Positions 24,916 through 37,200 of a DNA stretch of 64,000 nt are shown piece by piece. Under the pieces are notes generated by a model. That model made no database searches. It worked only from the letters and a program-made list of their open reading frames with translations, and was not told the DNA's origin. A program made the translations under genes and the position numbers. The stretch is taken from NCBI GenBank assembly GCA_026413225.1, contig CM048554.1, positions 13,181,463 to 13,245,462 on the forward strand, in the 5' to 3' direction. The stretch comes from Otis tarda. Taxonomy: Eukaryota > Chordata > Aves > Otidiformes > Otididae. Positions within the stretch are counted from its first letter, which is position 1. Every line of letters begins with the position of its first letter.

Positions 24916-26383
24916 GCAGGCTTGCATTTTGAAACCTGTTTGGTGGTGTGGTTTTTTGTTTTTTTTCAGCTAAATATAATTTGACTATAAAAAAGCAAAC
25001 CCTTAAAAGCTCCGAAGTGGCCAGAAGGATTCATTCCTCTGACAAATAACTTTAAAAACATGTCTTCAATTGAGTCCATGTGTCCTCTTTCAGACAATTT
25101 CTACTGGAAATGCCTTCACAAGTAGAGGCGTTGCTGTAAATAATCAGATTTCAAACACTACAACTCCTAGTCATTTTGAATATAGTCCTGGAGTTGGAAT
25201 AACAAACATAAAACTGGCTGCCCTAATACAGAAAAAGGAACTGTAAAGCCATCAGCAAAATCCGAACCAGGAAATGCTGCCAACTTAAGGCAAAGTAAAC
25301 TGAGAGCAATAAATCAAACTGAAACACATATTTTATTGTGCACTGAACAATACAGGGCCTGACGTTTCCACAGGCAAGGCACAAATATCCTTTTACTATC
25401 AAAACCAAAAGCTTTTAAAGCTTCAAAAGGAGCTGCAGGCAAAGGAACAAATAATAAATGACAGGCAGAGCTGGTTTGAGGGGGCTTTGCAGGTTGTGCT
25501 ATGGAGGTCTTAGAAGACTCACAGATGTCAACCTGCCCTCCAAGCATCAGTGCTGACCATGTCATCCCCAGCTGCTAACACTGGCAGCAATTTTGGGCAG
25601 GTGAGATAAAACAGCTCAACAGGTTACCTCCCTTCAGCTGAACTGCTGTGTCTGTGTGTGCACTGGTGCCCGCCTCCATTGCAAGGCAAAATGTCTCAGC
25701 TTGTATTTCTTTTGCTGAGGATACTGAAATTAAGGTTCTGATAAAGATTTGAGCCAACATTTTGAGCTTACAGTGGGGACTGCTGGCAGGGACAGCTCAG
25801 CTGAGAGGAGGTACCTCCTCGAGCTCTTCTGGCTTGTTTGCAGTTAATCGTGAGCTCGTGCCCAGGCTGTCGCTGTAAGCCCTGGTTCTGCTGCCACTGT
25901 ACAAGTAAGCTTGTGACTGAACCCAGCGGAACGATGTTGGATTTTGATTTTTAGCTTAATTTTACTTTATAGTTCAATGTGTCAGTTCCTCTGAAACCTC
26001 ATACATGGAGCAAACGTTTCTTGGCTGCTGCAGAGCCTGAACTTTCACAACCAAAGGCAGGCAGCTTTTCAGAAATGGGAAAAAAGATCCTAGCTGCTCT
26101 CCTCTTCTGTGTGGAGGACAAGTGGAGAGGGCACTACAACGTGTAACATTCACATCTGAGCAGCCTGGATACTTTTCAGCCTTTTGAAACATACTTCAGA
26201 GTGCTTCATGTTGGTACTCAGGTCTTACTGGTTCCCTCTGCACCTCAGTTTGCAAAGCAACTGTGTGCTGGAGCCGGGAAGGCGGATACAACCGGCAGAG
26301 GCCTGTGGCCGCCTTTCCTGTGCCTCTCCTCCATGGGGCTCGTCCACAGACTGCTGTGGGTGACATTTGGCCCACACAGGAAG
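24916..26383. other. Non-coding DNA, no gene seen
   Basis: There is no supported gene and I recognise no repeat. Short open frames on both strands lack domains. A short palindromic word group (GGTACCTCCTCGAGCTC-like) lies near 25810. Confidence 0.55.
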
Positions 26384-26612
26384 ATAAGAATTAAGACTGA
26401 AAGGAACTTCCTAAGTCATCAAGTCCTGTCCCCTGCTGTTGAAGGCAACCACATCGTATGATGTCTTTCAAACACTTATCTAGTTTCATCTTGAAACCAT
26501 TTAGGTTTCTTGCCCTCACTACTCCTACTGAGAGGCTGTCTTTCTTCTCATGGTTATAAACCTTCTTCTAATTTCCAGCCTAAATATGTCCAGGGCAGTT
26601 TATGCTGTATTT
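26384..26612 (-). mobile_element. Ancient, diverged CR1-type LINE 3' fragment
   Basis: Read on the minus strand, this resembles the 3' part of an old CR1-like element. The plus strand shows, in order, decayed versions of the 'gaaaggaacttcctaagtcatcaagtcctgtcccctgct' start (the reverse complement of the 3'-UTR), a 'cttatctagtttcatcttgaaacc' block, and 'ctaatttccagcctaaatatgtccagg'. These correspond to the usual order of CR1/L3-like 3' ends. It lacks the simple ATTCTATG tail of the younger copies and is visibly more decayed, so it was inserted earlier. The exact subfamily cannot be assigned by eye, and both boundaries are approximate. Confidence 0.7.
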
Positions 26613-28229
26613 AATAGACACTGAGAAAATAAATCAGTCACTAAGTTGCTTTATTTAGGTGCATCAAGCTTTGATACACATGTATACGGCTCCTCTGCTG
26701 CCGTATGTATTTTGTGCTCATGGGAAGAAGTGTGGGTGAGGGGGAAGGGGGCCAGCCCTGCTGGGTGCCTGCTCTGTGCCCTGTTTCAGGGAGGAGAGGG
26801 TGACCTGGGCAGTCAAGGGGAAATGGGGGGCAAAAGGGAGCAAGCGGAGAAGGAGGGTGAGGAATGGGAAAGGAGAAGACAGCTAAGCCTGGGCAGGAGT
26901 CAGGAATGAGATGTTAGAAGCAGTGAGGCCTGGTAATGAGCAGTGGAGAAATTTTGAAGCAGAATGTGAGGGAAAAGGTACTTTTAAGAAGAATAAATAA
27001 TGCAGCTAAAATATAAGCAAACAAAACAATAATATTTAGGAAACTGGCAAGCAGACGGGAAAAGATGTAAGGTAAAAGGGGAGGATTCACAAATTTAGAG
27101 CAGAGAAAAATAAACCATTTCAGAGATAAAACCAAAACTGTTTCAAGAGTGGGGGTGCCCCACTTGTTGGGGCAGACTCCAGCTCTGCTGCACAAGCTAG
27201 CTCGAGCTAAGCTCTTCCCTCAGCTGCAGGTCCTAAGAAAGAGAAGTGCAGACTTAGTCCTAAAGAAAAAAAAAATGCGTGGAGAGACAAACCTGTGTTT
27301 TCTGAGAATATTTTAATATTATTTTTGTGGACAGTGGGAACTTCGAGGGGGAATGAAGAGTGCGAAGCTGTTAGTTTGTCTTTGCTGGTACTCAAACAAA
27401 GCTTCTTGCTCTGCTGGTCTGTGAGAAATTGTCATCATTAATATGGCAAATATGAATACTAAAGGAGAAGCCATCCCTCTTCATCAAAACACACCTTAAA
27501 TAGTGAAAGACAATTCCTAACGAAGCAGATAATTTTTAAAAGGGATGACACTTTCCTCCCTCCCCAAAGCTAGCACTCTGCCACCATTTTGTGTAAAAAG
27601 ATGACATGCACGGATGAAGAGATAAAAACGTGGGTTGATAGGCATACACATAGACAATAACACAGACCTTTGTACCGAGCTATCTTAAAAAATCCTACAA
27701 AGAGCAGTATTTACTCATAGGTCATGCCAAACATTATATTCCAAGTTAGTAGAAAGCTGTGTCTGGCAGTCGGAGGAGGTAGCTGTAAGATGATGTGATT
27801 CTGCTTTGTAACGCTGTGTTAATAGCCATTAAGGATCCTGTCGTGTTGCAATTACTGTACGCAGAGCGAATGCTTGCACAGAGGCCTGCACGATCCCGCA
27901 GCCTGTACTGCGAAAGGATGGAGGCAGCACGGGAGGTACAGACATGAGCCACATCTGAGCTTCTAAACATTTAACTGTGTGCTTTCCTTTGAGAAGTCCT
28001 GGGGACAAGACAGGTGCTTATGTGCAGCAGATGTGCGGAAGGCTTTGCGGAGTCAAGACCGCTGTGCATGTTCTGCATGTGGTTCTGATGTGATGTTAAG
28101 TCACAGGAACACAGCCAGTGACCAGAGCAAGGATGGCTCTGGCTTTGGACTTGCCGATACTTATTATAAACAGTAAATGGAAATGGAATTTCAGTCGTCA
28201 GTGGGAGATCAGATGGTAATAACATTGGC
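26613..28229. other. Non-coding DNA with a G-rich segment
   Basis: No gene is supported. A purine/G-rich plus strand at about 26720-26900 contains closely spaced G runs (see the quadruplex finding). The rest is ordinary AT-rich sequence with chance open frames on both strands. The antisense pair around 27971-28225 is an example. Confidence 0.55.
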
Positions 28230-28242
28230 TCTCCTGTCAGTT

Positions 28243-28436
28243 CATGGAATCATAGAATGGTTAGGGTTGGAAGGGACCTTCAAAGGTCATCTAGTCCAAC
28301 CCCTCTGCAAGGAGCAGGGACATATCCAGCCACATCAGGTTGTTCAGAGCCTCATCCAACTTGGCCTTGAGCGTTTCCAGGGATGGGGCTTCCACCACCT
28401 CTCTGGGCAACCTGTTCCAGTGTTACATCACCCTCA
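28243..28436 (-). mobile_element. CR1 3' end, minus strand (tail part of a tRNA/CR1 chimera)
   Basis: Read on the minus strand, this starts near 'gggtgatgtaacactgg' and continues through the ORF2 C-terminal block (encoding [18 protein letters not shown]-type residues). It ends in the 3'-UTR 'ggttggactagatgacc' and the tail ATTCTATGATTCCATG. That is the same subfamily as the copies at 47.3, 56.8 and 60.8 kb. It is severely 5' truncated. What is unusual is that its 5' side does not run into ordinary flank: after about 17 bases it joins a tRNA-Val-like sequence in the same orientation. A short TCTCCT word lies both beyond the tail (28230-28235) and directly after the tRNA end (28504-28509). It could be a weak target duplication, but seven unexplained bases separate it from the tail. 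Confidence 0.93.
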
Positions 28437-28453
28437 AAAGTGACACTTGGTGC

Positions 28454-28503
28454 TGGTTCCGCTGGGGCTCGAATCCAGGACCTTCTGTGTGTAAAGCAGA
28501 TGT
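28454..28503 (-). pseudogene. tRNA-Val(UAC)-like fragment, 3' part only
   Basis: The minus strand shows a partial tRNA of about 50 nt. In order there is the anticodon-arm start ACATCTGC, the loop TTTACAC with anticodon UAC (valine), and the 3' side of the anticodon stem. Then come the variable region AGG, a T-arm with GATTCGAGCCCC (the pol III B-box region) and the acceptor 3' strand CGGAACC with discriminator A. Against my recollection of vertebrate tRNA-Val(UAC) about 46 of 50 positions agree. Two of the differences look like CpG decay (CG to CA). The D-arm and 5' acceptor strand are absent: the sequence before ACATCTGC cannot form the acceptor stem with CGGAACC. Mismatches break one pair each in the anticodon and T stems. 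It is therefore not a functional tRNA gene but a relic, and its position beside the CR1 end suggests it forms the head of a SINE-like unit. Confidence 0.85.
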
Positions 28504-28509
28504 TCTCCT

Positions 28510-31500
28510 CCTTTCCTTAAAGTACAATTTAGAAGCTTCTTTTTCCTTACCATATGCTGGAAGTCAGTGAGAAGGGACCTTTTCTGATACCAGTTCCTGT
28601 ATTTCAAAATCAAAACTTGAAATGAACTCCTCTCAAGCTAAAGAGAAGCAAAGCCTTTTGTCTTTTGGATGAGACTGATGTTTGCGAGTCCAGTCCCAAT
28701 CTGCAAATTAGCCAGAATTCATTCGAGAGCATTAAACTTGCATTACTGTGGGTTTTTTAGACGACTGTGAGTTGTTGCTTTTTTGAAATTTTTCTCCCTA
28801 GATGCACACATATGAAATCAATATTTTCTGTCCTCATAGCAAGAGAGCTAGTTTCCATCAAGCCAATTAATGAATGGGAGGTGATGTTCAGTGTGTGTAT
28901 ACCAGGGGCTGCCGTCTGATCAGTGAGCTGGGGGCATTGCCTGCATCTTAGTACAAGTCATCAGGTGGCAAATTCACCAAGGAGCCTGCCAGCTGTTTAA
29001 CTTCATTACAGTTTATCATTATGTCTCCCTCCTTTTTTTATTTCTACATTTAATAACCTAATATCATTTTTATCATCTTGTCAGGGCATGGGAGAGAACA
29101 GTGGGGAATTTGTTTCACTTCCTCATAGTACATGTCTATTCTGGTAAAATATTATGGCAAGTTTATGTCTGTCCTACTTTGAAAAATAAGATTCAATTGA
29201 ACTAATTAAGCCTGTGAGTACCAAAACATCTAATTAGTATTAACTCTTACCTGTAAAACCATGATAGGTGTCTTCACTGCAAGATACATTTCTGTATTGT
29301 TTAAAATGCATAATGAACCAATAACTGGTAGCCAGGCAATTGCTTAAAGATGGCACCTTTCCCAGCTCAAAACAGTCACTTGCTTTTGATTGAAGCATGT
29401 TATTGTCAGTATGACAAGACCTGTCACATACTATCAGAGAGTTGATCACAGTTCCAAAGGTATCATCTTCATTTGCAGTTTGATGAGGCATAAGCCGAAC
29501 TGCTCTTCATGCCTTACAGCTTGGCCACCAAAAAGAGAGATGACTTCCCCATGTGTCATATGTGTATTCTGGATGTGGAAGTGTATTGTGATTTAAGTGG
29601 AGAGCTAACAGTTGGTTAACTTGTACAAGATTTTAAGAGAGCAATTAATAGCAAGGTTGGAAGTTGAAATTCTAGCTATTTAACATTTGCTGTGTATGCC
29701 ATGCCTGGTTTTAGATGCTGGGCTTGCAGTAGAAGTACATTCTTGCACGGACGTGAATCTAGAAATAGCTGTTGTTAAAAAAAAAAAAAAAATTAAAAAA
29801 ATACTGCAGGCTTCCAAGGTATCCTTGCATCCAGATATACTGTAACATTATGAATTTAGGCTGATGGTGTGCATGCAGTGTTGTTCATCTTTTGATTCAG
29901 AAAATGGCTAGTTCGGCACATACCAAGGTGATACTAAGCAGTCATCACATCTCCTTGTTCAAGAAACTACTTCACAACAGTGATCCAAGTTTTGCTGGAG
30001 ATTACCATTTGTGAATAGACTTTATAAATCACACTTTTCCCACCTCCTCCTCTCCCAGCTCTTCCGTCGAGTGGCTGCATTCAGAAAATTACCTCTACCC
30101 CAGAAGGTCAGAACAAGTGCTACCAGTGGTGAGATCCCGTTCTATGGCATCTCCAGTCTGGGTCCCCAGGGGACTGGAGCTCTGCTGATTGTTCTCCAAA
30201 TTACTCCTTTTCTCTAACAGGCTTTAGTGTCTCAAAAATTCACTCTGTTCCTGACCTTCTCAGATCTCTCGGCTGGCAGTTTTCCACAATGCCATCAAAC
30301 TGGATGCTGTAACCTTTTAAAAAATGTTGTTAACGTAGGTTAAAATCACAGATGCATTTTGGGTTTGATTTCTCTTTTAGAAATTCCAAATTACACTGCA
30401 TATTGGAAAGGCCTGGTTTGGCTCGGAGCCATTCTGATAGATGTCATATTGCTAAACAAGATGGGCTTAGAAATATGCCTAGATGTTTCCTTTTTTATTT
30501 CAAACAAATACAAGCAGTAGATTAACATTTGGCTGACCCTGGCGGCAATTGCTAAATGTAATGTTTAGAGCAATCTAACACTCTGATACTCTGTGGTCCT
30601 CCACAGTGGAATGCTGTTTTCAAACAGCTTTCCAGGTTGTACAAATCGTGGGCATTTCTACAGCAGCAGCCTGACCTACTGACCAACAGATCGATGGTAT
30701 CAAAACCGACATTATGAGGGTTTGTCCTGACCCGGTTGTGTGGGCAGTGGCAAGGTGCTCCGGTAGCCGGCCATTTGCTTGCAAGTAGTCTATTAAAAAT
30801 GATACTTTTGTATCATTTATAAAGTTTGTGTGATATACTGCCCAGAAAAGCTTTCAATGAACAGGGAAGCCTACGCCAAAAAGCATGTAAGCAAGCAATA
30901 GAGTCAAATCACGTGAGAGAAAATTAAATTTTCATGTCTCGTAAATGAAATATACATTAGGGACTCTCTCCAGCGACCTCCAGATTCTGTAATTTTTGGA
31001 TCAGAGCTAAAGACCTAAATCATGTAGCCACAACGGCCTGTAACACGTATGTGGCGGGCATCGCCTTGCTGTGGGCTTGCGACAGTAAACAATTGGAACT
31101 AGTTTTGGAGAACTGCTATTGACAGTAAAATTCTAATTTTGCTCCAGCTCCCAGAACAGATGTACCTCAGAGTCCATAGACTGCAATACTTAACTGCAGC
31201 TACTCAGCTGTGACCTTCAGCCTCAGGCTCACTGCAATAAAATTTTCATGCAACCATATGGAAGAATATTTTAATAGAGATTTACTGTCAGTAACTGTCC
31301 CAAAGGAGCAAATAAGGAAGCTGTAACATATTGCGTACAGTAAATCAAGGGGACTTCAATGGAAAAACGAAACCTCCCTGAGGCAAGCATCTTTAAAATT
31401 ACAGGCAACACTTTGTACAAATATGTGTACAAAGGACTAGATATGCACTCCGTTAAGCAACTCAAAATGGTTTTGATTTGAAGATATATTTATTAGAATT

Positions 31501-34110
31501 TATTTATTGTATTTTGTAAGTGCTAATGGGGGAGGGGGGTCATCTCACTGGGCTCACCAGCAACTGCTGTGCGAGTTTGGTTTCATCGGACACGATGCAG
31601 AACAGGCAAAAGTGGAGAGCAGGAGGGAGTGGGAGCACCGAGTTGAGGAGTTCACATGGCAAATCGCATCTCCCAACAGACAGAGCTGCAACGGTGCTCT
31701 CTTAGCCTCTCTGAACATGTTGGAAGATTTTAGTTAAGAGAAATTAACCTTTGCAATTGCTTGGCTGCTTCCTGGAGCCTGGTGGAACCAGTAGGGAATG
31801 AAGGGGGAATTCCTGCTGGAGTGCTCAGTAGGAAGCAGGAAACACCGATGCCGTAGCTTTGGAAACATGTCAGGGCTGTTCCCTGTTGGAAGTCATCTGG
31901 GGACCCTTGTCTGGGCAGACCGAATCTGAGAAGCACAAATGGGCAGAGGTCTGTCCATTTGGAGGTGTTTAGAGACTTAAGAATTCACCTTTTGGGCTTC
32001 ATTCGCTTAGCTTTTCCATTGACAGTCCTTTTTTTTGGAATTTCTGCAACTGGATAAAGGCAAACAGGAGTCTGAATTTTCCCTCTACTCACGCTGCACA
32101 CACGCTTGTTTCGTTCCTCTAATGAAGCTAATAACATGACAAGGGCAATAAATCAGGAGCAAGTAGATTAAATGCTCACGGAGGAAAGACCGAGTTATTC
32201 TTTATAATATTCAGTACTAAGTGTCACGTAAAGAACAGCCTACCTGAAAACATACAGGCATATATTGAACACATTGCATTGTGAAGTATGTGATGAAAGA
32301 AAGGCATAGAAAAGTCCAGGAAACAAAAAAGTAGCCAAGTAGCAGGGTACAAATCTGCCTTGCTGAAAGAAGAGTGGAGTATTGTGTACGAGGGACACCG
32401 TCAAGTGACAACGAGATGTTTGTTGAATATGATTAATGCGGCACGAGGATTTCCCTGGGTAGGTGCAGCAGTGGGAGTTGCCATGAAATCCAGGTAACAC
32501 ACACATACACAGGCAAAATGACATGGGCTTATGTTACACACAATCAAAAAGCATCTTTTATGTGGTTCCTTGGTTCCAACGCTGTGGTGAACTCTGGCTA
32601 CAAGGAGATGGCCACAGCTCTTAAAGGTAAAAGTAGTGCAGGGTCTGTAGCTTCTAACTGCCGTTTCCTGCAGCTCCTAGTTCCCTCTCTGTTGATTCCG
32701 GATGTGCATGGGTGGACAAGATTGCAACAGTGATCTGGAGCTAGAATTTAGGCAAAAATCTAGCTCCAAAACCTCATACCCCAAACTTTCCCTTTTCACA
32801 TGTGTTTTGGAGAGACAGGGGTGCAAATCTTAGTTTGAGTTGGCCTTTCTTTGCTCTGAAGTAAAAAAATTAGGTATGTTATTTTTAACTTGGATAAATC
32901 TCTGAAGGCAGAGGGCTTAAGGAGTGTCCTTTGCTCCCAATGGCTGTGGGGACACACAGCTCTTGGTGCAGAACTGTTCTCCAAGCATGTGGTGCTGGGG
33001 AGCATTAATGTCCACTGCTTTGGGTGGGTGAGCAGGAGAAGTAGCAGGGATAGATCTCAATGTAAAACAGTGAAGAAAGGAGCTGTAAACATGCTGTAAA
33101 TCTGTGCAAGTTTTGGTGGCTAGGCAAATGTTACAAGAGAGAATGAGCAAAAGTGAAATAAACCAAGATGTTCTCCGTTTTTGCAAATAAACAAACTATG
33201 TGAAAGAAACTGCCCTTCATCCCCATGTTTTCTTAAATGGAGTGCTTTGCGAGACCCTGCATTATGACTAATTGCGTGGTCCAAAGTGGCCACTGGAAAG
33301 TAAAAGGCACTTTAAACCAGTCAGTGAAGTCTGGACTCTGAAAACATTGCTTCTCCATGCCTTATGTGATGACTCTGGAGGCTGCTGTTGTATCAGCGAC
33401 CTACTTCCAGAAGAACTTTACAATATCCTCCACCTATTTCAAAGGAAGGGCAGGTTTTAGCTTGAGAACATCTCAAGCCTACTCTGGATAGCAATTAGAG
33501 ATGTTAAAAAAGTCACTTCTACAAGAAAAGTTTTTAAATTGCAGTTTTCAGCCATCTCTTTCTTGGTACTTTGCAAATCGTTCGTTTCTGTGCACTGAAA
33601 CAGACTAAGAAGTCATGGGAAGTGGTTCTGTGACCGCTCCTTCGCTCCTCACACGTGTGTCGATCAGTAAGAAGCCCTCAGATTTTTCTGAGTGCGAGTG
33701 CGGCCATTTCACTGAACTCTTACTCTCGGTGCTGTAAAATACCCGCTCCCACAGCTACACGTGTGTTTGAAAAGGCAGGCAGAAAGTAGCTTTTAATGAT
33801 TGAAAGTTATGTCTTTCCTAGACAAAGGTCTCTCAGTATTTATTGGTTTTGTTTTAATTTTTCTTTGGTTGGTTGGTTTTTGGTACTAGCCCTTGTCTCA
33901 GATTTGAACTGACCTGAGGAATCTTTATAGGGTTTTTTTTCCCTTTTGCTTCTGTGTTCCTGTTTCTGTCTTGAAATGCTCTATTCAAACAGTGCCCGAG
34001 TGAAAGGATTATAAAAGTTTTGTTTTGCTGATCCACTGTTGACAGAGGCTTTTGAGGAGAGACAAAGCACTGACAGTCTCTGAGCATTGCAGAGATTGCC
34101 TCTTCTTAGC
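28510..34110. other. Non-coding DNA, no gene seen
   Basis: No gene is supported. The block holds an A-rich tract at 29777-29801 and, near 33.63-33.77 kb, a CpG-denser patch with two copies of ACACGTGTGT. The stretch around 28.84-29.06 kb looks repeat-free with ATTA-type words, but I can show nothing specific. Open frames are short and on both strands. Confidence 0.6.
29777..29801. repeat. A-rich tract
   Basis: Sixteen consecutive A residues, two T, then seven A. It is low-complexity sequence and no retroposon body is recognisable on either side. Confidence 0.85.
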
Positions 34111-34117
34111 TCAGTAC

Positions 34118-34275
34118 CATTTAATCACCTGCAGGCATCCCAATTACCATAAGCAGAATTACTATCCCAATTAAGCAGCAGTCCTTGCCACTTGGTGTCA
34201 TTAGGCTTAATTTGGTTCCTTGGGAAGTGTCCTGATTAAGTTGATTACCTGATTAAGTGGGTGTACTCTATATGA
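34118..34275. promoter_or_regulatory. Candidate enhancer: dense homeodomain-type motif cluster
   Basis: Within about 160 bp there are at least nine ATTA/TAAT cores, several in the GATTA form (the TAATC preference of bicoid/OTX/PITX-type homeodomains). ATCCCAATTA occurs twice (34137-34146 and 34164-34173). CCTGATTAAGT occurs twice (34231-34241 and 34248-34258) with GATTA again between the copies. No transposon is recognisable. Repeated, closely spaced homeodomain cores without coding potential are typical of developmental enhancers, but AT-rich DNA yields such words readily. The assignment is inference and its target gene is unknown. Confidence 0.3.
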
Positions 34276-37200
34276 TGGGCCTGATGCATCAGTGCTTTAT
34301 GCCGGTTCTGCTTGTTGATTAAAGTGCTATTATGGCAGCACAGAAATAGAGCAATGCCAAGGTGAATCTGGCCTGTTGCTTTTAGCAGTCGTTGCCCAAA
34401 CTTGCAAAACACTTTGCATTTTTAGCAGGAAGTCACTGGACACAAATCACCCCTGGGATTAATTCTCCAGTTTCAGAGGAAATGAAATTGGGGTGAAATT
34501 GGATGGTTGTTTTTCTTCTAAGAACAAAAAAGTGAAATTGGCTGTCTGCAAGGGGGGGTGGCTGACGTGGTGAAAATGGACTTGAGAAATGCAGTTAGGA
34601 ACATTTAGAATTTAAAGAGGGGGAAAAAAAAAATCTAGCAGCTCAGGTTGCTGCTATTTTGCCCTTGCTTTCCATGCTGGAAAATACTGGTGTAGTGTAT
34701 CAGCCCATTTCAACCGTAAGCTACAAAACTGCTGTCTGAGAATACAGTCACAATTATGTTTTAAAAGTCTTTTTATGTCTGTTTGTGTTTCTTGGCTACC
34801 TCTGGGTCTAACATGGAATGTCAGAGTATTAGGAGCTGTATTTGTTCACTGGTTGACATCATCAAAAGCAGTGATATCATACGATAGTTAATTAGGCACC
34901 ATAAGTTAAAAAAAAAAAATTCTGGCCCAGCCAGAAGAGGGAACAGCAGCAAAACGGGTAAAGCAAAGTCTGGGAAGACTTTCTTTTTTTTTTCTACTTT
35001 AGGAATAAAAAATGTGGGATACTTCTTAGGTGTTCCATCTTTCAGTGTAATTGTGGCAAATGACAGTACTCAAGATTTGCAGGATAATCTTTGAGCATTA
35101 ACTCCATACCTAAATAATACCTGTGATAGCATTCATCTCACCTACCTTTGGGCAGGTTTGTTGTAGAAGTCTCTGTAGGGATGTCGTGTCTAGACTTCTT
35201 TCATAGCCAAGAAAGAGAAATGGGAATTTCTGGGGTCAATCTAACCTGATCTAGATGTATGCGTTAGGACAAAGTGTCCTGTCAATACAAAGCAAGTCTC
35301 TTCAGCTAGCTCAAAGGTTAATATCTATCCTGTAGGCACCCCTACTTGGCAAGGTGAATCAAACCCCTGCTCTTTGCTGAGGTTGTGCTGCTGGGCCACA
35401 GACATGCCCACTACTTTCAGCAGAATGTGTTGAGAAAAGAATCTGCCCATCTGGCATGAGATGGAGGGTAATATCTCCGCTTACTTTTATCTCTTGTCCC
35501 TTTCAGCCAGAACATATTGCTGCAACTGAAGTTAATACAGCTATTGGCAATGATATGAACATATTCGATTTTTTTCCCTCCCATTAGGTTTTCTTGGAGG
35601 ACAGGAAGCAATTTCCCCTTCTGTCATGCCATTTATCTAAGGATAAAGGAGGAGGGATGCAAACCTGCATTAAACTGTCTTTGCTAACAGAAATCAGTTG
35701 TCCAGCAATATCTGTTTGATCTGTCCAGCTGATGGAAGAGATACAGCACTAACTAAGCTGACGCTATATTTTCCAGGCTGTTAGCCAGCTTTTATCCATC
35801 TTTCGGTGCAATAGGAGGATCTGTTCAGTCAAAGGGCAGAAAGAGGAAGGCTTGCCCAAAGGGCTAATCAAAGTGGCGGCCTAGTTTAGGTGCTTTGAAA
35901 GCCTAAATGTGATGGATGTGGTAGCAATGGATGCTCTCCATTTAAAAGATTCTTAAAATAGCATACAGCTGGATGTCTGATGTATAGCATATACCTGTGT
36001 TTTTCCTTCTTACCCATCCCTCTCTAATCATTCATCCCTAAATAGTCCTGCATGAGAATTATTTAGGGAATGGAGAGATTTCTGTCTTTGTTTATCAGAC
36101 AATTTCCAGGGAGCCTCCTTGTAGCCAGCACAGTCTAGCTCACTGCTTAGGTTGATCTGATCTGTGCTGGGAAGTGGCTGGATCCCACCAGAACAACCTT
36201 CTCCTGGACGTTTTCTCTGGCATTTATAATAGCTTCTTCAAAGCAGATATTCTAGCCCAGACCACACAAAGCAAAAATACTGATTTGGACAGCAGTATTC
36301 AAAAATGCCTTTTGAGGCACGTGAACCTGCAAGATAGAGGTGTATATTGTTAACTGAATGACACTGAAATCTCATTTTCCTTTGGATAGTTCAACTCACC
36401 CCCTATTCCCATCAGGAGGGTAAACAGCCTGAGCTGAGGAAGTGATTTTGAACCTTGTTTGTAAGCACTTGTGGGCCAGTTTGAAAACTAAGGAACCTTG
36501 TTATGGAGTCGGGCTGATACAACAGCTGGAGAATCTGGCCCTTTGTATGGACATCCCCTACCCATGTACATTGAGCTCTTGTGACCTGAGCATGTGCAGT
36601 ATATTATTTGCTCTGTCCTAACAATCTGGCAAGAAACTCTGGTGCCCTGAAAGGTTACAGATGTGACTGTAAAGTTTATGTGGATACTCGCTCAGCTGCA
36701 TGCGTCACAGCTACATGAGCCTGACTTCTCCTTGGAGTCAGGTAAAGGAGGAGCAGGGCTTTCTGTCAGCCAACACACCTTTAAAATAAGAACATAAACA
36801 CCCATCTCGGCATAGGAATCCCCTGGACCAGATAGAATCTAGGCTACTAGGCCATGTTCTCTAGCCAAAGCTGTATATGGGTGTGTTTCCTGCTTGCACA
36901 TCCAGCTGCCTTTGGCTGCTCTTGATTTGCAGTGGCATCAGCATTCAGCACAAGTCTGCAGAGACGCTCAGCCTCCTGTGGATTTTGCCACACGTGCCTC
37001 AGCTTGGCTTTTGCTATGTGTTAGGCATAAACCATTTATTTATTCTGCCTTTTTGTTTCTTGCTCCTGAAGGTATGATCTATTTCTATGGACGTCAGCGA
37101 TGATATTCCCATTTGCGTCAGTGTGGCATGGCAGGGGCAGGCAAAAGTTGCCCCCTTGGCTCTTCTCAGTGCGTCTGCTCTCTGAGTAATGAGTGATCTG

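Noticed and set aside
28454-28503. Functional tRNA-Val gene
   Set aside because: The D-arm and 5' acceptor strand are missing and both remaining stems carry a mismatch, so it cannot fold as a tRNA.
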